Assembly: GCA_051418075.1 (NCBI GenBank)
Contig: JBPRGG010000132.1
Span: forward strand, 62,001-126,000
DNA from: JBPRGG01 sp051418075
Lineage (GTDB): Bacteria > Bacteroidota > Bacteroidia > Cytophagales > Cyclobacteriaceae
Direction: 5' to 3'
Length of the DNA: 64,000 bases
Notes under the pieces: model-generated
Databases searched by the model: none
What the model was told of the DNA's origin: nothing
What the model saw: only the letters and a program-made list of their open reading frames with translations
Shown here: positions 58,444 through 64,000 of the stretch, piece by piece
Position numbering within the stretch: position 1 is the first letter of the stretch
How the letters are laid out: each line of letters opens with the position of its first letter
Program-made: the position numbers and the translations under genes

Positions 58444-61311
58444 ATGAAGAAGAACCTTTTTTATCCTGTGCTTTTTATTTTGCTGTTGATAGCCGCTGTA
58501 TTTATTTATGATCCGGCTGCCGTTCCTTCACAGCCACCAACCAATTGGCTCACTTTCTATCAATTGGATTCTGTTGAATTGGCCCGATTTGTTGAGGCCC
58601 GTTCTGCTATTGGTAACAAAGAGAATCCTCAGGAAAGGTTTGATTATGAAATGATGATGCTGGTGGATCCGGTAACTGGTAAGATCCCGGATCAGATAAA
58701 GGAAAAAGAAGTGCGTTTTGCCAGGAAGTTGCCTGATCGTGATTCTGTAAACCGGACCATCAGTGCCCGCTCTACCCGATCACTGGAAGAAACTGGCTGG
58801 GAACCACGGGGACCGATCAATGTAGGAGGCAGAACCAGGGCACTGGGCATAGACATCAGGAACGAAAAGATCATTTTAGCCGGCGGTGTTTCGGGAGGTA
58901 TGTGGCGGTCAGAGGATGGGGGATTAAACTGGAACAAAGTCACCAGTCCTCAAAGTATTCACAGTGTTACCTGTTTGGTTCAGGATACCCGCCCAGGCCG
59001 ACAGGATACCTGGTATTATGGAACCGGTGAGTTTCAGGGCAATTCAGCCAGAGGAGGACAAGCACCTTTCAGAGGCGACGGGCTATTCAAATCAACAGAT
59101 AATGGACTGACCTGGCAATTATTACCTGCCACAGGTGCCGGTGTCCAAAATAAATTTAATAGCCAGTTTCAGTATGTATGGAATATCGCGATCAATCCGG
59201 TTAATTTCAACCAGGACGAAGTATTGGTAGCGGCATACGGTGGTATCCTGCGGTCAGTGGACGGAGGTGTTAGTTGGGATGCAGTGATTGGAAAAGATTT
59301 GATCGATTCTCCCGGCGATCTCAACATGTCCCTGGGATCAGATTATACAGAAATAGCCATTTCCTCCCAGGGAGAAATGTATGCTGTTTTAAGTGAAGCA
59401 GCCAACCGAACCGGTCAATCTGCTGATCGGGGAATTTATTATTCGTCCAATGGGATCAATTGGCTGGATATCACCCCTGATCAATGGCCTCAGAACTATC
59501 AGAGGACTGTAATGGGAATTGCCCCTTCCGATCCTAATCTGGTTTATTTTATTTGCGATTCTGAACCCTACAACCTCTGGAAATTTACTAAAACGGCATT
59601 TGACGGGACAAGACTTACCGGCATCTGGCAAAATCTGAGTAACAACGTGCCCAGGTTTGGCGGCAGAACCGGGGATTATGATTCACAAGGATCCTATAAC
59701 ATGGTGATAAAGGTTCACCCAGAAGATGAAAACGTGGTTTTTCTGGGAGGAACTAACTTATATCGTTCTACTGATGGTTTTTCAACCAGGGCCAATACCG
59801 GCTGGATAGGAGGATATGATACCCTCAAAAACAGCACTATTTATCCGGGTCATTATGTAGATCAGCATGCCCTGGTTTTTTACCCTTCTGATCCGGATAA
59901 AATGCTGACCGGAAATGATGGAGGTGTGCAATTTACATTTAACAATATGGCTGAAAGGGTAAATTGGACCAGTCTTAACAATGGATTTATCACTTCACAG
60001 TTTTATACTGTAGCAATTGATCATTCTCAGTTAAATGATGTAGTGATTGGGGGCATGCAGGATAATGGCAGTTATCTTACCTTATCACCCGGGGCTGATT
60101 TTGACTGGCACAGGATTTTAGGCGGCGATGGTGGCTATTGTGCAGTGAGTGAAAACGCATTATTTTACTATTTTTCATTTCAAAAAGGAGAGATTTATCG
60201 CACTACCATCAATGACCGCAATAAATTATCCTCTTTTGCCCGGATAGATCCGGTAGGAGCAGGTCAAATCCAGGGCCAGGAATTTTTATTTATCAACCCC
60301 TTTGTTTTAGATCCCAATAATAACAATGTAATGTACCTGGCCGGAGGAAATCAGATCTGGCGCAACGAAAACCTTTCACAAATCCCAACCGGCTCTCAGG
60401 ATCCCACTGATGTCAATTGGAAAGCTTTAAGGGAATCACGGGTGCTAAACGGATCTATCAGCGCTTTATCTGTTTCACAACAACCGGCTGATGTATTGTA
60501 TTACGGCTCAAACCTGGGAGAGGTGTTTAAACTTGAGCCAGCCCGCTCAGATGATCCTGTGATTTCCAATATCACAAGTTATCAATTTCCGGATGAAGCC
60601 TATGTCTCACATATTGCAGTAGATCCGTCCAATGCAGACCGGATATTGGTAATTTTTTCCAACTACAATATTCAAAGCCTGTTTTTCAGTAAGGATGGCG
60701 GCGCTACCTATGAGCCTGTAGGAGGCAACCTGGAAGAAAACCCGGATGGTACAGGTAGTGGGCCTTCCATTCGGTGGGGACAGATAATCCCCCTTGAGAA
60801 TAACCAGTGGCTCTACCTGCTGGGAACCAGCACCGGAGTATATTCCACCACCCTGTTAGAAGGGCATAATACCTTATGGGTACAGGAAGGCGCATCAGAA
60901 ATAGGGAATGTGGTAGCTCCAATGCTTACCTATCGTTCATTGGATGGTACTGTGGTGGTTTCTACCCATGGTAATGGAGTTTTTACAAAGAAGTATCAAA
61001 ATGTAAAACCAATAGATAAAGTGACCTCTTTCGATGCCTTCCGGTTAAGCCAGGGATATCCCAATCCGTTTTCCCGCCAGATCACCTTTCGTTATGCCAT
61101 TCCTCAAAATGATGTGGTTAAAGCTACTGTTTACAATCCTTTGGGGCAGGAGGTAAGGTCTTTATTGTGGGCTTTTCAGTATGCTGGTCCTAATATAATT
61201 AGTTGGGATGGCACCAATGAAGCCGGACATCAGGTCAATAATGGGGTATATATCATTAGCCTGGAATATCAGGGAAAACAAATTTCGCAGCGGGTATTTT
61301 ACAGGCAATGA
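58444..61311 (+). CDS. Secreted BNR/sortilin-type beta-propeller protein with T9SS sorting domain
   Basis: Large extracellular protein of 955 residues. The N-terminus has a signal peptide (FYPVLFILLLIAAVFIY). Repeated BNR/Asp-box motifs mark sialidase/VPS10-type propellers: SGGMWRSEDGGLNWNKVT, GLFKSTDNGLTWQLLPATG, GGILRSVDGGVSWDAV and LFFSKDGGATYEPVGG. The last 85 residues form a T9SS C-terminal domain (RLSQGYPNPFSRQITFRYAI, ending QRVFYRQ). No catalytic sialidase residues can be assigned. Such proteins are often surface-attached adhesins or glycan-binding enzymes. It lies 56 bases after a terminator and has its own promoter. Confidence 0.88.
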   Translation: MKKNLFYPVLFILLLIAAVFIYDPAAVPSQPPTNWLTFYQLDSVELARFVEARSAIGNKENPQERFDYEMMMLVDPVTGKIPDQIKEKEVRFARKLPDRDSVNRTISARSTRSLEETGWEPRGPINVGGRTRALGIDIRNEKIILAGGVSGGMWRSEDGGLNWNKVTSPQSIHSVTCLVQDTRPGRQDTWYYGTGEFQGNSARGGQAPFRGDGLFKSTDNGLTWQLLPATGAGVQNKFNSQFQYVWNIAINPVNFNQDEVLVAAYGGILRSVDGGVSWDAVIGKDLIDSPGDLNMSLGSDYTEIAISSQGEMYAVLSEAANRTGQSADRGIYYSSNGINWLDITPDQWPQNYQRTVMGIAPSDPNLVYFICDSEPYNLWKFTKTAFDGTRLTGIWQNLSNNVPRFGGRTGDYDSQGSYNMVIKVHPEDENVVFLGGTNLYRSTDGFSTRANTGWIGGYDTLKNSTIYPGHYVDQHALVFYPSDPDKMLTGNDGGVQFTFNNMAERVNWTSLNNGFITSQFYTVAIDHSQLNDVVIGGMQDNGSYLTLSPGADFDWHRILGGDGGYCAVSENALFYYFSFQKGEIYRTTINDRNKLSSFARIDPVGAGQIQGQEFLFINPFVLDPNNNNVMYLAGGNQIWRNENLSQIPTGSQDPTDVNWKALRESRVLNGSISALSVSQQPADVLYYGSNLGEVFKLEPARSDDPVISNITSYQFPDEAYVSHIAVDPSNADRILVIFSNYNIQSLFFSKDGGATYEPVGGNLEENPDGTGSGPSIRWGQIIPLENNQWLYLLGTSTGVYSTTLLEGHNTLWVQEGASEIGNVVAPMLTYRSLDGTVVVSTHGNGVFTKKYQNVKPIDKVTSFDAFRLSQGYPNPFSRQITFRYAIPQNDVVKATVYNPLGQEVRSLLWAFQYAGPNIISWDGTNEAGHQVNNGVYIISLEYQGKQISQRVFYRQ

Positions 61312-61760
61312 CAGTTTAATGGTTTCGGCCAGGATGAATTGGTCACCCCAAATATCATAATAATTCCCGATTAAGTTTTAGTCCCCCCAGAACCAAAGTC
61401 ATATTTACGGTAAGAGGCAAGCTTGATTTTCAGGGATCAATCCGAAAACCTGTGGAGTAATTGAACTAAGCATATATATTGGAAAGTCTGAATAAGAAGA
61501 AGCTTATATTCATTGAAGTTATACATAAGGAAGCGTTTGAAAAAAAGGAAGCAGCCTTTCATCGGGAGCAACAATTAAAAAGTGCAAAAGGCAGAGAATT
61601 CATCAGGGCAATAGTATAGAAATGCCCAGGTAGGTTGATGATTTCATATTCACTACAAAATAGCAAATTGTATCTTTTTTCAATCTGGCTTATTACACCT
61701 GATCTTATTTATTTGAGATCAGGTGTACATTTAAAAACCCGTTTCAGTTTAGCACCGGAA
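61312..61760. other. Gene-poor stretch with a gene remnant
   Basis: 449 bases without an intact gene. A piece of a GIY-YIG-type gene is found at 61470-61619 (separate entry). The rest is AT-rich and has no obvious structure except TGATCTTATTTATTTGAGATCAGGTG near 61695-61725, where GATC(A/T) arms could form a weak hairpin. Confidence 0.4.
61470..61619 (+). pseudogene. Remnant of a GIY-YIG nuclease-type gene
   Basis: The frame from 61470 to the TAG at 61619 reads in part FIEVIHKEAFEKKEAAFHRE followed by QQLKSAKGREFIRAI. This resembles the C-terminal third of UPF0213-type GIY-YIG proteins (LVYxExFxxKxEAxxREKQIKSxKGR). The GIY-YIG motif itself and the first 50 or so residues are missing, and the frame is closed upstream by a TAA. 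It is therefore a decayed fragment rather than a working gene. Confidence 0.6.
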
Positions 61761-62240
61761 TTACTTTACAATCGCCGAAGCCACTTCTCTGTGAATTTTC
61801 CATTTGCCGTCATTTTTATCTTTCTTGAGAATGACCAGGAAAGTATCTTTTAATTCTACCGATTCACCCTGGTCATTGGTATAATATACAGAGCTCACAC
61901 CATAGTCGTAAGCAACTGAATCAGCCACAATAATTGTTTCTTTAGGTCGCATACGTATGCTGTCATAACTGAATTGACCCATTGGTTTTTCCCGTAATCT
62001 CTTGTATTCCATCCAATCCTCACTACCGGGAGAGACACCTTCGAAATCTGGCGTTGAATATTTACTTAAATCTGCATATCGTTTTTCTTTAATAGCAAGC
62101 TGGAATTCAGATCGTGTTTCCTCAATGGCTGTTAAGGCTGTATTAACATCAAATTGGGCAGGTGTATCCGTTATTTCAGGTTTTTCAGGATTACAGGCAT
62201 TTAAACATATAATTAGAAAAATGAAAAATATTTGCTTCAT
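61761..62240 (-). CDS. DUF4440/SnoaL-like lipoprotein
   Basis: The signal peptide ends with a lipobox (LIICLNAC, Cys about 16). The mature protein of about 140 residues has the cone-like NTF2 fold pattern: FDVNTALTAIEETRSEFQLA, then AIKEKRYADLSKYSTPDFEG, and TFLVILKKDKNDGKWKIHRE at the end, typical of DUF4440/SnoaL-like proteins. These may bind small ligands or act as hydrolases or isomerases. It is monocistronic, and the 340 bases upstream are AT-rich and gene-free. No specific function can be named. Confidence 0.75.
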   Translation of the reverse strand: MKQIFFIFLIICLNACNPEKPEITDTPAQFDVNTALTAIEETRSEFQLAIKEKRYADLSKYSTPDFEGVSPGSEDWMEYKRLREKPMGQFSYDSIRMRPKETIIVADSVAYDYGVSSVYYTNDQGESVELKDTFLVILKKDKNDGKWKIHREVASAIVK

Positions 62241-62580
62241 TGGATTAGTGGATAATTTTTAATAATATTTTTAAAAATGATTACTTTAAATTTTAGCAAA
62301 CTTATATATCTAGTGAGAGTATTCCAATCCCTATTTTTAGGTATATTTATCACATCCGTGAAATCAAGTTGAGAGAAAGAGCTCTCTAAAATATTTCTTT
62401 ATTAATATTAAAATGTTAATATTATATACAGAGTGATAAAATGGCACTTTGGTGATTACTCATAAATTAAATCACCATCTTTTAGTTTTGATTTGTTAAA
62501 TATTAATAACAAAGGTTCCTGAATCCGGAATAAGGAGATAGATTAGCATAAGCTTTGACATACAATCAACTAATTCATAT
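62241..62580. other. AT-rich intergenic region with TAATATTA repeats
   Basis: 340 bases between divergent genes. TTAATATTA occurs twice near 62402 and 62416 (a palindrome itself), and AGAGCTCT is a palindrome near 62380. No ORF, tRNA or terminator was seen. It should hold the promoters of the DUF4440-like and CNNM genes. Confidence 0.35.
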
Positions 62581-63657
62581 ATGACACTACTGATTGTCTA
62601 TTTATTAATTGCACTAAGTATTTCTTTCCTTTGCTCTCTTTTGGAAGCAGTTTTATTAAGTACATCCACTGCCTACATAGAAACATTGTATTTGCAGGGC
62701 AAATCGGTGGGTAAGTCGTTTAAAAAGCTAAAACAGGATGTAGATAAGCCTTTATCGGCTATTCTGACTTTAAATACCATTGCTCATACAATAGGCGCTG
62801 CCGGGGTAGGGGCCCAGGCAACAAAATTATATGGAGATGCCTACATTGGAATAGTATCAGCCATAATGACCTTGTTGATCCTGGTCTTATCAGAGATCAT
62901 TCCCAAATCATTAGGAGCTGTCTATTGGAAGTCTTTCTCAAAGTTCACAGTCAAAACATTAAATTTTCTGATTCTGATTCTTTATCCGTTTGTGATCCTT
63001 TCCCTGGGACTTACCAAGATCATCAGACGAAATCAAAAACAAACTACAACCAGCAGAGAGGAAATAGCTGCCATGGCCAGTCTGGGGACAGAAGAAGGAG
63101 TCTTTGAAGAAGGAGAATCCAGAATTATTAATAATCTGATTAAACTCAAACAGATAAAAGTGGAAGACATTATGACTCCGCGAACAGTCATCTATTCGTT
63201 TCCCGAGGATTTAACCATTGATGAAGTATTTGAAGAAAAAAACAAATTACGGTTTTCCCGGATACCGGTATACCAGGAAAACATCGATCAGATTAATGGC
63301 TATATTTTAAAATTTGATTTGTTACAATGCAAACTGGACAATCGAACTAAAAGCAAATTGAGAGACATTAAGCGGGAAATTATGATTTTCTATGAAAAGA
63401 AATCAGTGGCAGATCTTTTGGAAAGCATGGTGGAAAAAGGTGAGCATATTGCTCTTGTCATCGATGAATATGGGGGTGTATCAGGTTTAGTGACCCTGGA
63501 AGATGTACTTGAAACTGTATTGGGCCTGGAAATAGTGGATGAATCGGATGCCAATATCAATATGCAACAACTGGCCCGGGATAAATGGAAACAACGTGCG
63601 ATTAAGTTGGGGTTAATTCAATCGATAGATAGTGATATTAAACCAGATAGTAAGTAA
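62581..63657 (+). CDS. CNNM-domain/CBS-pair membrane protein (HlyC/CorC-like)
   Basis: Integral membrane protein of 358 residues. The first 180 hold the CNNM (DUF21) transporter domain with four helices (LLIVYLLIALSISFLCSLLE, then LNTIAHTIGAAGVGAQATKL, then ILVLSEIIPKSLGAVYWK). A helical linker containing EEIAAMASLGTEEGVFEEGE leads to two CBS domains (about 200-310; IMTPRTVIYSFPEDLTIDEV and IALVIDEYGGVSGLVTLEDV). The HlyC/CorC-type acidic end domain is missing, as in a shorter subgroup. A role in Mg2+/divalent cation transport or sensing is inferred from the family. The 340 bases upstream are gene-free. Confidence 0.88.
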   Translation: MTLLIVYLLIALSISFLCSLLEAVLLSTSTAYIETLYLQGKSVGKSFKKLKQDVDKPLSAILTLNTIAHTIGAAGVGAQATKLYGDAYIGIVSAIMTLLILVLSEIIPKSLGAVYWKSFSKFTVKTLNFLILILYPFVILSLGLTKIIRRNQKQTTTSREEIAAMASLGTEEGVFEEGESRIINNLIKLKQIKVEDIMTPRTVIYSFPEDLTIDEVFEEKNKLRFSRIPVYQENIDQINGYILKFDLLQCKLDNRTKSKLRDIKREIMIFYEKKSVADLLESMVEKGEHIALVIDEYGGVSGLVTLEDVLETVLGLEIVDESDANINMQQLARDKWKQRAIKLGLIQSIDSDIKPDSK

Positions 63658-64000
63658 GACTAAATAAATATTTTTCTTATACTAATGCTAGATCTGCTAA
63701 TGACGTTATTGGAAAAGTGCAAATAGTCAGCTAAAGTTCAGGTAAGTTCGTCATCTCGACATTAGGAGAGATCTGTTTGAGAAGGTAGGTAGCAACAATA
63801 AGTAGTTATGCTACGGAATTACTCAGATGGTTATTGATGGTTTCTGCTTTAGAATATACATTTTACCTTACCTCATCTTTTGTCCTGGCCGGACGGGCGG
63901 TACTTTTTGCCTTGATTCAAAAAGTACCCAAAAAAATCAAGACAGAAAAAATTTCCCACACCTCTCGCGGCTATACGCTTTGGGCCATCGTAGCCTGGGC
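63658..64000. other. Gene-free right edge with repeat copy C
   Basis: About 343 bases without a gene to the window edge. The last 120 bases hold repeat copy C. The rest is AT-rich, without recognisable signals. Confidence 0.5.
63880..64000. repeat. Dispersed intergenic repeat, copy C (cut by window edge)
   Basis: CCTGGCCGGACGGG (63884) is followed by a perfect 10-bp hairpin GTACTTTTTG (63900-63909) / CAAAAAGTAC (63918-63927), an overlapping CTTGATT/AATCAAG pair (63911-63917 with 63935-63941), GACAGAAAA and CACACCTCTCGCGGC. The same blocks are in copy B at 34870. The element runs off the right edge. Confidence 0.8.

Noticed and set aside
61635..61853. 72-aa ORF overlapping the 3' end of the DUF4440-like gene
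   Set aside because: Antisense to the end of a supported gene and with no recognisable features.

Overview
The window looks like a chromosomal segment of a Bacteroidota bacterium, most likely order Cytophagales (free-living, Cyclobacteriaceae/Fulvivirgaceae-like). Evidence: a SusC/SusD pair, a type IX secretion (T9SS) plug protein plus two proteins ending in T9SS sorting domains, a DUF3276/PUR-type protein, beta-propeller regulators, lipoboxes typical of the phylum, moderate-to-low GC, near absence of Shine-Dalgarno sequences and several promoters of the TTG-N19/21-TAnnTTTG type. There is no rRNA, CRISPR array, prophage or conjugative element.

Layout. 1-5.1 kb: a tripartite export operon (ABC/membrane subunit, HlyD-type adaptor, TolC-type channel); the ATPase domain has lost several catalytic motifs. 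5.2-9.9 kb: a secreted conserved protein, then a propeller/histidine-kinase-like regulator lacking its phospho-acceptor His, followed by an intact NarL-type response regulator. 9.9-16.9 kb: a leader with a possible structured RNA, then SusC, SusD, a SusE-like lipoprotein and a secreted protein. 17-25 kb: tRNA-Val, membrane-anchored AraC regulator, beta-lactamase-like lipoprotein, a decaying patch (truncated VOC gene, MITE-like palindrome, broken ATP-grasp gene), thiol peroxidase, proline symporter, DUF58 protein. 25-35 kb: housekeeping (PUR protein, AI-2E permease, YchF), an orphan Cas6, the T9SS plug protein, an ECF sigma factor overlapping a trans-envelope anti-sigma/beta-barrel gene, MscS channel, MTHFR-like protein. 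35-45.6 kb: lipoproteins and a carbohydrate block (GH9, SUMF1-like lipoprotein, SDR, SMP-30 lactonase, DUF1080), then a DUF4199/membrane-LuxR pair. 45.6-64 kb: Na+/Ca2+ exchanger, EPSP synthase, GMC dehydrogenase with its Tat-exported small subunit, a large PAS kinase, a GH2/GH5-like lipoprotein, YihY protein, T9SS cargo (amidase, BNR-propeller protein), small lipoproteins and a CNNM/CBS protein.

How it fits together: the organism appears to feed on polysaccharide/oligosaccharide (SusCD uptake, GH9, GH2/GH5-like enzyme, lactonase, periplasmic dehydrogenase), to secrete proteins through T9SS, and to regulate by surface- or periplasm-facing sensors. The most unusual features are a set of degenerate enzymes kept as full-length genes (ABC ATPase, histidine kinase, SUMF1 protein, Tpx with a displaced resolving Cys), an orphan Cas6, a candidate structured RNA upstream of susC and a dispersed intergenic repeat present three times. 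I did not find a clearly new multi-gene system; the pseudokinase/response-regulator/RNA/SusCD stretch (6.2-16.9 kb) and the trans-envelope sigma/anti-sigma gene are the best candidates.
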